From Aureibaculum luteum (lineage in GTDB: Bacteria > Bacteroidota > Bacteroidia > Flavobacteriales > Flavobacteriaceae): a DNA stretch of 64,000 nucleotides. Made by a program: the position numbers and the translations under genes. Shown here piece after piece: positions 9,357 through 18,582 of this stretch (its first letter is position 1; every line of letters starts with the position of its first letter). The notes below the pieces were generated by a model. It was not told where the DNA came from, did no database searches, and saw only the letters and a list, made by a program, of their open reading frames with translations. Where the stretch lies: positions 62,001-126,000 of the forward strand of contig NZ_QRGD01000009.1 in NCBI RefSeq assembly GCF_003449015.1, written 5' to 3'.

Positions 9357-10208
9357 ATGAGGTTACAGGAATATGGTGTTGGTATTTTTATTGCTGCCTT
9401 AACGAAATCAGCTTTAAAGAAAGTAATTAAGAAAAAGTATGTTACGGTTAATGATGTTAGTGCAACTACAGCCACAATAATACATGGAGGTGAGTGCATA
9501 CGCTTAACCATCCCTAAGGAAGTAGGTACAAATAAGAAACTCATCTTTCCGCTTACAGTTCTATTTGAAGATGAACACTTGGCTGTGCTTCATAAGCCTG
9601 CAGGTATTTTAGTCAGTGGTAATAGTTTTAAAACAGTTGCCAATGCATTACCACGAAATATTAAATACAGTAACCTATCTGATGCTACCACACCACAACC
9701 TGTACATCGCTTAGATTATGCAACCACAGGCGTTTTATTAGTAGGGAAAACGAGTAGTAGTATTCGTGCTTTAAATAGGTTATTTGAAGATAAAAAAGTT
9801 GAGAAAACTTATTATGCCGTGACTATTGGTGAAATGGATAGTGATGGAAAAATTACGACTACAATTGATAGCAAACCATCACAATCGAATTATAAAAAAC
9901 TAGATGCTGTTTTCTCAGAAAGGTTTGATAAACTTAATCTGGTACAATTGGAGCCTAAAACAGGTAGAAGACATCAATTACGTAAGCATCTGGCAAGTAT
10001 TGATAATCCGATTCTTGGAGATGCCACTTATGGTATTGAAAACTTGATTTTAAAAGGTAAGGGGTTGTATTTACATGCGTATTCGTTACGTTTTACACAT
10101 CCCTTTACAAATAAAAAAGTCTATTTTAAGGATGAATTTCCAGAGCGGTTTCAAAAACTATTTAGTTCTAAAATTTCAGAAATTGTTTTTGAAAACAACA
10201 AAAACTAA
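9357..10208 (+). CDS. RluA-family RNA pseudouridine synthase
   Basis: Isomerises uridine to pseudouridine in rRNA or tRNA. The 283-residue product has an S4-like N-terminal region (residues 1-55, VGIFIAALTKSALKKVIKKK) and a RluA catalytic domain with PVHRLDYATTG at 116-125, where Asp120 is the catalytic aspartate, and GRRHQLRKHLA later on. The start is uncertain: the frame is open from 9306 and the codons before the ATG encode HIVPEIPAP, which looks like conserved sequence of flavobacterial homologues, yet no ATG, GTG or TTG lies there. Specific target uridine is unknown. Confidence 0.88.
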   Translation: MRLQEYGVGIFIAALTKSALKKVIKKKYVTVNDVSATTATIIHGGECIRLTIPKEVGTNKKLIFPLTVLFEDEHLAVLHKPAGILVSGNSFKTVANALPRNIKYSNLSDATTPQPVHRLDYATTGVLLVGKTSSSIRALNRLFEDKKVEKTYYAVTIGEMDSDGKITTTIDSKPSQSNYKKLDAVFSERFDKLNLVQLEPKTGRRHQLRKHLASIDNPILGDATYGIENLILKGKGLYLHAYSLRFTHPFTNKKVYFKDEFPERFQKLFSSKISEIVFENNKN

Positions 10209-10240
10209 ATTTGAAGGCCAGTCTTACTTACAAAAAATAG

Positions 10241-10972
10241 TTAATCAATAGTTTTAGCAGAGTCAGCTACCAATCGATTAATCTCGTTAAGCTCTTTATC
10301 TGTCAAATAACGCCATTCACCAACAGGAGTGTCTAATGTGATATTCATTATTCTAACACGCTTTAATTTAGTTACTCTGTAGTCTAAATGTTCGCACATT
10401 CTACGTATTTGTCGGTTCAATCCTTGTGTTAAAACAATGTTGAATTGATTCTTGTTAAGTTGTACTATCTTACATTTACGAGTAACTGTATCTAAGATAG
10501 GAATACCATTACTCATTTTTTGAATAAAATATTTGGTAATGGGTTTGTTAACAGTGACTATGTATTCTTTTTCGTGATTGTTTCTAGCACGTAATATTTT
10601 ATTTACAATATCGCCATCGTTCGTTAAAAAGATAAGACCTTCACTTGGCTTGTCTAACCTACCAATAGGAAAAATACGAGAAGGATATTTAATATAATCT
10701 ATTATATTGTCTTTTTCTACACGCGAGTCAGTTGTACAAACAATACCAATGGGCTTATTAAAAGCAATGTAAACGGGTTTTTCTTTGGGCTCCGAAATGA
10801 GTTTTCCATTTACTCTAACTTCATCTTCAGGTTTAATTTTTGTTCCCAATTCAGGTACGTTACCATTGATGGTAACTCTCCCTTCATTGATTAACTTGTC
10901 AGCTGCTCTTCTAGAGCAATAACCTACTTCGCTTAGGTATTTGTTTATGCGTGTTCCTGTATTTTCGCTCAC
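10241..10972 (-). CDS. rluF: RluF-type 23S rRNA pseudouridine synthase
   Basis: A 243-residue enzyme of the RsuA/RluB/RluE/RluF family. Residues 7-60 are an S4 RNA-binding domain (RINKYLSEVGYCSRRAADKL). The catalytic motif is GRLDKPSEGLIFLTNDG with Asp107. NRQIRRMCEHLDYRVTKLKR near the C-terminus is characteristic of RluF, which modifies U2604 of E. coli 23S rRNA and tRNA-Tyr U35. The symbol is by motif resemblance, not by a search. It converges on the RluA-type gene with 32 bases between the stops; a terminator of the upstream operon separates it from the next minus-strand gene. Confidence 0.85.
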   Translation of the reverse strand: MSENTGTRINKYLSEVGYCSRRAADKLINEGRVTINGNVPELGTKIKPEDEVRVNGKLISEPKEKPVYIAFNKPIGIVCTTDSRVEKDNIIDYIKYPSRIFPIGRLDKPSEGLIFLTNDGDIVNKILRARNNHEKEYIVTVNKPITKYFIQKMSNGIPILDTVTRKCKIVQLNKNQFNIVLTQGLNRQIRRMCEHLDYRVTKLKRVRIMNITLDTPVGEWRYLTDKELNEINRLVADSAKTID

Positions 10973-11002
10973 TTGTTTGTATTTGTCTGCAAAATAAAAA
11001 GA

Positions 11003-11034
11003 AAAAACCCATTGAGCAAAGTCAATGGGTTTTT
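11003..11034 (-). terminator. Terminator of the Nif3/coiled-coil operon
   Basis: A perfect 13-bp stem, AAAAACCCATTGA (11003-11015) with its complement at 11022-11034, and a 6-base loop. On the minus strand it ends in a U run, 23 bases after the stop of the gene at 11058. Confidence 0.9.
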
Positions 11035-11057
11035 AAATATTGAGTTGCGGTAAGTTA

Positions 11058-11828
11058 TTAAGAAAATAACTTTTCCATTTTTTGTTTTTCTTCAGCTGCT
11101 AATTGAGCATCTACTAAAATTCTACCACTATGTTCGTCAGTAGTAATTTTTTTACGAGTAGCTATTTCAACAATTTGTTGAGGTGGTATTGTAAAGAAAG
11201 ATCCACCAGAAGCACCTCTTTCAACAGCCACTACTGCTAAACCATTTTTAACATTGGTTCTAATTCTTCTATATGCATTTAAAAGACGTTCATCTATCAT
11301 TCCACTATATTCAGCAAATTTTTTGCCTAACATTTTTTCTTCTTTTTCTGTTTCTGCTAAAATAGCATCCAACTCTCCTTTTTTATGCTTTAAATGTGTG
11401 TTTTTATCTTTTAATTTTTCTTTAGCACCATCAATAATTACATTTTTGTGCTCAATTTTTACAGCAAATTCTTTGATGTGTTTTTCTGCTAGTTCAATTT
11501 CAAGTTCTTGAAATTCAATTTCTTTACTGATGGAATCAAATTCTCTGTTATTTCTAACATTTTTCTGCTGAGTAGTATATTTTTTAATTGCACTCTTAGC
11601 TTCTTCAATTGTATTTTTTCTGTTTTTAATACTTGTCTCCAAATTTTCAATATCATTATTGAAATTTGTTAACCTTGTATTTAAACCTTCAATTTCATCT
11701 TCTAAATCTTCAACTTCTAATGGTAATTCACCACGAGTGTTCTTAATTTCATCAATTCTAGAATCAATCAATTGTAAATCGTATAAAGCTCTTAATTTAT
11801 CTTCTGCGGTTAATTCTTTTTTTGCCAT
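11058..11828 (-). CDS. Coiled-coil protein of the C4-zinc-ribbon (CT398-like) family with cysteines lost
   Basis: A 256-residue protein from the ATG at 11826-11828; an 18-codon upstream extension overlaps the Nif3 gene and is rejected. Residues about 20-185 are a long antiparallel coiled coil rich in Glu and Lys (ENLETSIKNRKNTIEEAK). The C-terminal module follows the family layout, with IPPQQIVEIATRKK and SGRILVD, but the four cysteines that bind zinc in the typical family are replaced (GGSFFTIPPQ, TTDEHSGRIL), so the zinc ribbon is probably structural relic only. The family has no settled function; its gene sits next to nif3 in many Bacteroidota. Here the nif3 stop is 4 bases before this ATG. 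Confidence 0.85.
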   Translation of the reverse strand: MAKKELTAEDKLRALYDLQLIDSRIDEIKNTRGELPLEVEDLEDEIEGLNTRLTNFNNDIENLETSIKNRKNTIEEAKSAIKKYTTQQKNVRNNREFDSISKEIEFQELEIELAEKHIKEFAVKIEHKNVIIDGAKEKLKDKNTHLKHKKGELDAILAETEKEEKMLGKKFAEYSGMIDERLLNAYRRIRTNVKNGLAVVAVERGASGGSFFTIPPQQIVEIATRKKITTDEHSGRILVDAQLAAEEKQKMEKLFS

Positions 11829-11832
11829 TTGT

Positions 11833-12927
11833 TTATATGTAATTGATAGGATTTGTATTTGTTCCTGATAAAACGACTGCAAAATTACGGAATTTTTTCG
11901 TAAGATAATCTACCAAAAGATTTTTTGTGAACTGTTCACTCTCATAATGTCCAATATCTGCTAAAACAATCTGATTTTCAGCCTTGTAAAAATCGTGATA
12001 CTTAAAGTCTGCAGAAACGTATATATCTGCACCAGAGTGTTTAGCAGCATCAATAGCAAAACTACCTGAACCACCTAAAACAGCGACTTTTTTTATAGGT
12101 TTATTTAATAGATTTGAATGTCTTATCGCCTTAAGGTTAAACTTTTCTTTTAAAAGAGATAAAAAGTCAGCCTCATTCATAGCTTCCGAAAGCTCGCCGA
12201 CCATACCCATACCGATATGCTGGTGCCTATTATCAGTAGTAACAATATCATAGGCTACTTCTTCGTAAGGATGCGTGTTTAAAAGAGCTTTTAAAACAGC
12301 ACTTTCTAGATGTTTTTCAAAAATAACGCCAATAAATGTTTCTTTTTCTTGCTGTAAAATACCTTTTTTACCAATAGCAGGATTTGAATTTTCATTTCCT
12401 TTATAAGTACCTAAACCACGGATGTTATAACTGCAATTTGAATAATTACCAATATCTCCAGCACCAGCATCAAATAAGGCTCTACGCACTCTGTCAGCTA
12501 CTTGATCTGGAACATAGGTGGTTAATTTTTTTATGAATCCTGATTTTTGAAGTAAAATTTTAGTCTTAGCCAAATTCAATTTTTCAGCCATCATGGCAGA
12601 AACTCCTTTTACGGAATTATCTAATGCTGTATGCATGCTATAAATAGCGATATCATTTTTTATAGCTTTTACTACAACACGTTCAACATAATTAGCACCA
12701 TTTATTTTTTTTAATCCCGAAAAGATAATAGGGTGGAAGCTCACAATAAGATTACACTTTTTTGCGATAGCCTCATCAACCACAGTCTCTAACGTATCTA
12801 AAGTAACCAAAACACCTGTTACTTCGGTTTGGTAATTACCAACTAACAGACCTACATTATCAAAATCTTCGGCATACTGCAGTGGTGCAATTTCTTCAAG
12901 TGAATTGGTAATTTCTTTTATGGTCAT
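11833..12927 (-). CDS. Nif3-like dinuclear metal-centre protein (DUF34)
   Basis: A 364-residue protein read from ATG 12925-12927. It has the two-part Nif3/YbgI domain with histidine motifs for a dinuclear metal site: SFHPIIFSG near residue 64, MHTALDN near 98 and IGHYESEQF near the C-terminus. An inserted PII-like (NGG1p-interacting) domain lies between about 135 and 240 (FIGVIFEKHLESAVLKALLNTHPYEEVAYD), the standard arrangement in longer members. Relatives have been linked to metal handling and GTP cyclohydrolase activity, but the role is unsettled. It is the first gene of a two-gene operon with the coiled-coil protein. Confidence 0.92.
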   Translation of the reverse strand: MTIKEITNSLEEIAPLQYAEDFDNVGLLVGNYQTEVTGVLVTLDTLETVVDEAIAKKCNLIVSFHPIIFSGLKKINGANYVERVVVKAIKNDIAIYSMHTALDNSVKGVSAMMAEKLNLAKTKILLQKSGFIKKLTTYVPDQVADRVRRALFDAGAGDIGNYSNCSYNIRGLGTYKGNENSNPAIGKKGILQQEKETFIGVIFEKHLESAVLKALLNTHPYEEVAYDIVTTDNRHQHIGMGMVGELSEAMNEADFLSLLKEKFNLKAIRHSNLLNKPIKKVAVLGGSGSFAIDAAKHSGADIYVSADFKYHDFYKAENQIVLADIGHYESEQFTKNLLVDYLTKKFRNFAVVLSGTNTNPINYI

Positions 12928-12960
12928 ATTCAAAAGTGTTTCTAAATGTTAGTTCAAAGT

Positions 12961-12968
12961 CAAAGTTA
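12961..12968 (-). promoter_or_regulatory. Predicted -7 box of the nif3 operon
   Basis: CAAAGTTA on the plus strand is TAACTTTG on the minus strand, a perfect TAnnTTTG, 34 bases before the nif3 ATG. No clear TTTG -33 box was found at the expected distance. Confidence 0.5.
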
Positions 12969-13185
12969 CTAAATAAAGACGAAGAAATTATACTGTTAAG
13001 TTACAAAGCAATAAAGTAGTTGTAAGGAAAAATTTAAGTATCTGATTTAGGATGCTTCAATTTAGTTTTTTAACTGTTATCTTTTTTGGTTCTGGGTTTA
13101 TGAAGTTTTAAATCTTTACTAAGTCATACGAGATGCGTATATTTTTTTTACTATTTTAGTGTTTCTAATTTCACGAACCTTCCAA

Positions 13186-16100
13186 ATGAAAAATTTACTC
13201 CAAGTGCCTTTGTTTATAATTGTTGTTTTGGGTGCTGTATTAAGCAGTTATGCCCAACAAACAAAACTAATGACCAATCCCGCTTTAAGCGATAAACACA
13301 TTGCATTTATTTATGCGGAAGACTTATGGGTAGCTAATCGAGATGGTTCTGAGCCGAGAAGATTAACGATAGATCATGGCATTGAGTCTAACCCAGTTTT
13401 TTCGCCTGATGGAACTATGATTGCTTTTAATGCCGAATATGATGGTAATAGCGATGTTTTTATCATTCCTTCTAGTGGTGGCGTTCCTAAAAGGTTGACA
13501 TATCATCCATATAGTGAGTTGGTCAGAGATTTTACCCCAGATGGAAAAAGTGTATTGTTTATCTCACAACGTAATACCCATACCAACCGTTTTGCACAAC
13601 TTTATACAATTCCCATAAATGGCGGACAGGTTACAGAACTGCCTATACCAACAGCGTATCATGCGTCTTATGCTGATGATGGAAAGTCGATTGCATATAC
13701 ACCGTTATCTGAGGCTTTTACCCAATGGAAACATTATCGTGGTGGAAGAGTTTCAAGAATTTGGCTTTATGATACAACTAGCCATAAGGTAGAAGAAATT
13801 GCAAAACCCGTAGGTGGTAGCAACGATACTAAACCACAATGGATGGATAATGTGGTGTATTTTAAAAGTGATAGAAATGGTGAATTCAACTTGTATAGTT
13901 ACCAAACGACCACCAAAGAAATTAAACAACTCACTGACTATAAGGATTTCCCTGTGTTGGATATTAGTGCTCACAACGGAGCCGTTATTTTTGAACAAGC
14001 GGGATTGTTACATATCTATGATGTCAGTTCTGATAAAGTAAATACGCTAACTATAAATATTTCAACAGATTTGTTGGAATTACGACCTCGTTTTGTTTCA
14101 GGAAGTGATTATATCCGCTCTTTATCAATTTCACCTTCTGGGGCACGAGTGGTTGCCGATTTTAGAGGTGAAATTGTCACAGTGCCTGCAAATAAAGGAG
14201 ATGTTAAAAACTTGACGAACTCGGCAGGAACGCATGAGAAATTCCCGGAATGGTCACCTAATGGAAAGTTTATCGCTTATTTTTCTGATGATTCTGGCGA
14301 ATATGGCCTACATATTCAAAATATAAAAACGAATACAATTACCAAAATTCCATTAAGTGGTACTGGATTTTATGCTAATGTTCATTGGTCTCCTGATAGT
14401 GAGAAACTGTGTTTTATAGACAATGGAAGGAATTTATATGTTGCGGAAATTTCTAGTAAAAAAGTGGTTAAAATTGCCCAAGACGATAGGTTTGTTCCTG
14501 GTGATTTGCGTGAGCTTTTTGGCAGTTGGTCACATGATTCTAATTGGGTTTCATATACCAAGATTATTGAAACGAGTTTTGAACAAGCCTTTTTGTATTC
14601 TACGGAAGCCAATAAATCGTATGCTTTGTCTGATGGACTTTCAAGTGTGTCAGAACCAATTTTTGATCCTAGTGGTAAGTATTTGTATATGCTAGCTTCT
14701 ACAGATGCGGGTCCCGTTGTAAATTGGTTTGACCAGTCTAACATAGATATGGAAATGAACTATTCTATTTATTTGGTTACACTTCAAAAGGAAGTTGTTT
14801 CTCCATTAGCAAAAGAAAATGACGTTGAAGAAATAGCAGTGGCAGTAGAAGATGAAAACACAAAGGGTAAAGATAAAAAAGGTAAAAAAGAAAAAGAATC
14901 GAAGCCTGTTTTAAAAATTGACAGGGAAGGTTTACAACAACGTATCATTAGTTTGCCAATTGGTAAAGGATATTATCACAACCTTCAATCTCCAAATGAA
15001 GGAGAATTGTATTATGTGGCTTCCTCGTATCATTCCGACAAGTCTACCTTACAAAAATTTGATTTTAAGGATAGAGAATCGAAAGAATTATTTGAAGCTG
15101 GAGATTTTCAGATTTCTGCTAATGGCAAAAAAATGCTATATCAAAACCAAGAGGCATGGTTTGTCGCAGACGTCGGTGAAAAAGCCAAAGAAGCTCCTGT
15201 TAATTTTGGAGCCATAAGTGTAAAGATAAATCCCAAAGAAGAATGGAATAATATTTTTAACGAAGCTTGGCGTGTAAATCGTGATTATTTTTATGACCCC
15301 AATATGCATGGGGCGGACTGGAATGCCATGAAAGAAAAGTATAAACCATTTATAGAATATGCAAGCACTAAAGGAGATATATACCGAGTTATGGAATGGA
15401 TGTTTAGTGAAATTGCAGTCGGGCATCATCGTTTTTCAAGTAGAGGAGATCATTTGAATAGTTCTGAACGGATTCAAGGAGGATTGTTAGGAGCTGATTA
15501 TCAAATTAGTAATAATAGGTATCAAATAAAAAAAATATATGGAGGGTTAAATTGGACACCTGATTTACGTTCACCTTTAACAGAACCGGGTGTAAATGTT
15601 GAAGTAGGCGACTATATCATTGCAGTAAATGGTAATAATATTACGGCCGATGCTAATTTTTATAGCTTTTTTGAAAATACAGCAAATAAAATCACAGAGT
15701 TAACCATAAGTAAAACTGCCCATGGATCGAATGCAAGAGTTGTGAATGTTACACCTATAGCTTATGATCTTAATTTACGCAATAGAGAATGGGTAGAAGG
15801 CAATATTAAAAAAGTAGATAAAGCAACCAATGGGCAAGTTGCTTATGTGTATGTACCAAATACGGCGGGTGCAGGTCATGAGTATTTTAAACGTTACTTT
15901 TTCCCTCAAGCAACAAAGAAGGCCATTATTATTGATGAACGTTACAATGGTGGAGGTTCTTTAGCCGATTATTATATCGATATTTTAAAGCGTCCGGAAC
16001 AAGCTTATTGGAATTTTAGATATGGTAAAGATTTAAAATCGCCAAGTGCGTCTATTCAAGGTCCAAAAGTGATGATTACAGATGAGACGGCAGGTTCAGG

Positions 16101-16437
16101 TGGTGATTATTTACCTTGGATGTTTAGAAAATTTAAGTTGGGTACCATTGTAGGAAAACGTACTTGGGGCGGTTTAGTTGGAGTGTTAGGTTATCCTGAG
16201 TTTATTGATGGAGGTATTGTTACAGCTCCTAATGTTGCTTTTTATACAAAAGACGGTTTTAGAGTTGAAAATGAAGGTGTAGCACCAGATATTGAAGTAG
16301 AACAATTACCAGAGTTAATCGTAAAGGGTCATGACCCACAATTAGAAAAAGCCATTGAGGTTGCGTTAGAACAATTAAAGCAAAATCCACCCAAAGAAAT
16401 ACAAACACCAGCGTATCCAAATAAAGTGAAGAATTAA
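13186..16437 (+). CDS. Tricorn-type S41 family protease, exported
   Basis: A 1083-residue homologue of tricorn protease. ATG 13186 begins directly with a signal peptide (ends SSYAQ); a GTG nine codons upstream is disfavoured. Two beta-propellers with repeated TolB/WD40-like blades occupy about residues 25-570 (NPVFSPDGTMIAFNAEYD, WSPNGKFIAYFSDDSGEYG). A Lys/Glu-rich linker (near residues 558-575) precedes the C1 domain, a PDZ domain (VEVGDYIIAVNGNNI) and the C2 domain. The catalytic His is in VGHHRFS (747/748) and the nucleophile is Ser971 in ETAGSGGDYLP. Family members degrade oligopeptides; with a signal peptide this one should act in the periplasm. It appears monocistronic. Confidence 0.95.
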   Translation: MKNLLQVPLFIIVVLGAVLSSYAQQTKLMTNPALSDKHIAFIYAEDLWVANRDGSEPRRLTIDHGIESNPVFSPDGTMIAFNAEYDGNSDVFIIPSSGGVPKRLTYHPYSELVRDFTPDGKSVLFISQRNTHTNRFAQLYTIPINGGQVTELPIPTAYHASYADDGKSIAYTPLSEAFTQWKHYRGGRVSRIWLYDTTSHKVEEIAKPVGGSNDTKPQWMDNVVYFKSDRNGEFNLYSYQTTTKEIKQLTDYKDFPVLDISAHNGAVIFEQAGLLHIYDVSSDKVNTLTINISTDLLELRPRFVSGSDYIRSLSISPSGARVVADFRGEIVTVPANKGDVKNLTNSAGTHEKFPEWSPNGKFIAYFSDDSGEYGLHIQNIKTNTITKIPLSGTGFYANVHWSPDSEKLCFIDNGRNLYVAEISSKKVVKIAQDDRFVPGDLRELFGSWSHDSNWVSYTKIIETSFEQAFLYSTEANKSYALSDGLSSVSEPIFDPSGKYLYMLASTDAGPVVNWFDQSNIDMEMNYSIYLVTLQKEVVSPLAKENDVEEIAVAVEDENTKGKDKKGKKEKESKPVLKIDREGLQQRIISLPIGKGYYHNLQSPNEGELYYVASSYHSDKSTLQKFDFKDRESKELFEAGDFQISANGKKMLYQNQEAWFVADVGEKAKEAPVNFGAISVKINPKEEWNNIFNEAWRVNRDYFYDPNMHGADWNAMKEKYKPFIEYASTKGDIYRVMEWMFSEIAVGHHRFSSRGDHLNSSERIQGGLLGADYQISNNRYQIKKIYGGLNWTPDLRSPLTEPGVNVEVGDYIIAVNGNNITADANFYSFFENTANKITELTISKTAHGSNARVVNVTPIAYDLNLRNREWVEGNIKKVDKATNGQVAYVYVPNTAGAGHEYFKRYFFPQATKKAIIIDERYNGGGSLADYYIDILKRPEQAYWNFRYGKDLKSPSASIQGPKVMITDETAGSGGDYLPWMFRKFKLGTIVGKRTWGGLVGVLGYPEFIDGGIVTAPNVAFYTKDGFRVENEGVAPDIEVEQLPELIVKGHDPQLEKAIEVALEQLKQNPPKEIQTPAYPNKVKN

Positions 16438-16563
16438 GAGAAATCCAGGTATATATCCATAGAACAATATGTAAGAAAAATAATTATTCATATATAGCTT
16501 TATATATATCGAAGATATTTTTAGAGATAGAATTTGAAAATAGTTAAATTAGAATAAATTAAA

Positions 16564-17706
16564 ATGAGCAGATCAAACAAAATCTTTATCAATACCTTAC
16601 TATTATTTATCATATCAAATTCTTGGGGGCAAATAACTTCAGATAAAGAAGTAGGTAATATACAGGAAAATAAAATTTTAAATTATCTTTTCAAAAGCGA
16701 TTCAGAAGACTATAAGTGCTTTAGAATTCCTGCAATTGTGACCACAAATGAAGGAACTTTATTGGCCTTTGCAGAAGGGCGAAAAAAAGGCTGTTCTGAT
16801 ACAGGAAATATTGATTTGGTAATGAAAAGGTCTGAAGATAATGGCCAAACATGGAGCAACTTAATGGTAATTTGGGATGATGGAGATAATGTTTGTGGAA
16901 ATCCGGCTCCAGTAGTTGACAAAATTACAGGAGCTGTACATTTATTATCAACATGGAATCTAGGTGAAGATCATGAGTTTGAAATAATTGCGGGAAAAAG
17001 TAAGGATTCACGACGGATTTATACCTTGACTTCTACTGATGATGGTAAAAGTTGGTCAACACCAAAAGAAATTACAACATCGGTTAAAAAGGAGAATTGG
17101 ACTTGGTATACCACTGGTCCAGTGCATGGAATTCAGTTAGAAAATGGTAAAAATAAGGGAAGACTTGTAATTCCTTGCGATCATATTGAAGCAGAATCGA
17201 GAAAATACTATTCCCATATTATTTATTCAGACGATCATGGCATGACCTGGAAATTAGGTGGGCGAACGAATCAAGATCAGGTAAACGAATGTGTGATAGT
17301 TGAATTAACTAATGGAAATTTAATGCTTAATATGCGTAACTACGACCGCACTCAAAAAACAAGAAAAATTGCGATTAGTAAAGATGGTGGTTTGACTTGG
17401 GGAGATCTTTATGCGGATAATAAGTTGATTGAACCCATTTGCCAAGCAAGTCTTTTAAAAGTAAATGAAAATAAGGAATCAGTGCTGTATTTTTTAAACC
17501 CTGATCATGAAAATAAACGTGAGAATATGACACTCAAAAAGAGTTTGGATAATGGCGAAAATTGGACAAGTGTTAAAGCATTATTTGCAGGGGCCTCAGC
17601 GTATTCAGATTTAACATTACTTTCTAACGGAAACTTGGGCTGTTTTTATGAAGCTGGGAATGATAATGCTTATGAAGGTATAGTGTTTGAGGTAGTTGAG
17701 TTGTAG
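16564..17706 (+). CDS. Exo-alpha-sialidase (GH33-like), exported
   Basis: A 380-residue secreted sialidase. Residues 1-22 are a signal peptide. The family FRIP motif is at 53-56, where Arg54 is one of the triad that grips the sialic acid carboxylate, followed by EGRKKGCSDTGNIDLV. At least five Asp-box repeats (SxDxGxxW) are visible: SEDNGQTW, STDDGKSW, SDDHGMTW, SKDGGLTW and SLDNGENW, as expected for a six-bladed propeller. It releases terminal sialic acids from glycoconjugates. No sialic acid catabolic genes lie next to it, so it may serve scavenging or a glycan other than Neu5Ac. It has no sorting domain or lipobox visible. Confidence 0.92.
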   Translation: MSRSNKIFINTLLLFIISNSWGQITSDKEVGNIQENKILNYLFKSDSEDYKCFRIPAIVTTNEGTLLAFAEGRKKGCSDTGNIDLVMKRSEDNGQTWSNLMVIWDDGDNVCGNPAPVVDKITGAVHLLSTWNLGEDHEFEIIAGKSKDSRRIYTLTSTDDGKSWSTPKEITTSVKKENWTWYTTGPVHGIQLENGKNKGRLVIPCDHIEAESRKYYSHIIYSDDHGMTWKLGGRTNQDQVNECVIVELTNGNLMLNMRNYDRTQKTRKIAISKDGGLTWGDLYADNKLIEPICQASLLKVNENKESVLYFLNPDHENKRENMTLKKSLDNGENWTSVKALFAGASAYSDLTLLSNGNLGCFYEAGNDNAYEGIVFEVVEL

Positions 17707-17743
17707 TTGTTTTGGAAGGTCTTTGGGCTTTTTTAAATTAGAA

Positions 17744-18520
17744 TTATCTGAAGAAATCTTTCGACTTTTCCCAATACACATCCATTTCTGCCAAGGTCAT
17801 GTCAGAAAGTGCTTTACCTTCCTTTTTTGCGGCTTTTTCTAAGAATTGAAAACGATTGATAAACTTTTTATTGGTTTTTTCTAAGGCATTTTCAGGATTT
17901 ACCTTTATAAATCGAGCATAGTTTATGAGTGAGAAAAGCACATCACCAAACTCACTTTCAATATGTTCTGTATTACCTTTTTCTATTTCGGCTTCCAGTT
18001 CAAAAATTTCTTCTTTTACCTTATCAAAAACCTGATGAGGTTCTTCCCAATCAAAACCGACACCCGCTACTTTTTCCTGAATTCTACTTGCTTTGACCAA
18101 TGCAGGTAAACTTTTAGGCACACCTTCTAAGACGCTCGTTTTACCTTCTTTGAGTTTTAGTTTTTCCCAATTTTGTTTTACTTCCTCTTCATCTTTTACC
18201 TCAACATCTCCATAGATATGTGGATGTCTGTGAATCAATTTATCAGAAATACTATTGGCAACATCAGCAATATCAAAAGCATTGGTTTCTGAACCTATTT
18301 TAGCATAAAAAACAATGTGCAATAACAGGTCACCCAATTCTTTTTTAACTTCCACAAGGTCGTTATCAAGTATAGCATCACCCAACTCGTAGGTTTCTTC
18401 AATCGTAAGATGCCTTAGAGATTCTAGGGTTTGTTTTTTGTCCCAAGGACATTTTTCTCGCAACTCATCCATTATATCTAATAGACGGTTAAAAGCTGCT
18501 AAATGTTCTTTTCTAGACAA
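17744..18520 (-). CDS. mazG: Nucleoside triphosphate pyrophosphohydrolase MazG
   Basis: A 258-residue protein with two MazG domains, the full-length bacterial form. The N-terminal half has EETYELGDAI and ELGDLLLHIVFYAKI; the C-terminal half has EEIFELEAEI and EFGDVLFSLINYARF. These Glu/Asp helices coordinate magnesium. MazG converts NTPs and dNTPs to monophosphates plus pyrophosphate and is thought to clear aberrant nucleotides or lower ppGpp. It follows the DUF5606 gene in the same direction but the 200-base spacer contains a palindromic repeat, so it may have its own promoter. Confidence 0.95.
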   Translation of the reverse strand: MSRKEHLAAFNRLLDIMDELREKCPWDKKQTLESLRHLTIEETYELGDAILDNDLVEVKKELGDLLLHIVFYAKIGSETNAFDIADVANSISDKLIHRHPHIYGDVEVKDEEEVKQNWEKLKLKEGKTSVLEGVPKSLPALVKASRIQEKVAGVGFDWEEPHQVFDKVKEEIFELEAEIEKGNTEHIESEFGDVLFSLINYARFIKVNPENALEKTNKKFINRFQFLEKAAKKEGKALSDMTLAEMDVYWEKSKDFFR

Positions 18521-18582
18521 AATTTTAGGGTATTAGGGTATTAAGTTATTGCGTTTTATTGGCCTTCATTTAATAGTTTTAT

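Noticed and set aside
14423-14695. 90-residue frame inside the tricorn gene
   Set aside because: Out-of-frame reading of the propeller domain; the tricorn frame is intact across the whole region.
17700-17740. Possible terminator between the sialidase and mazG stops
   Set aside because: The T run is present but the stem is only three or four bases; not supported.
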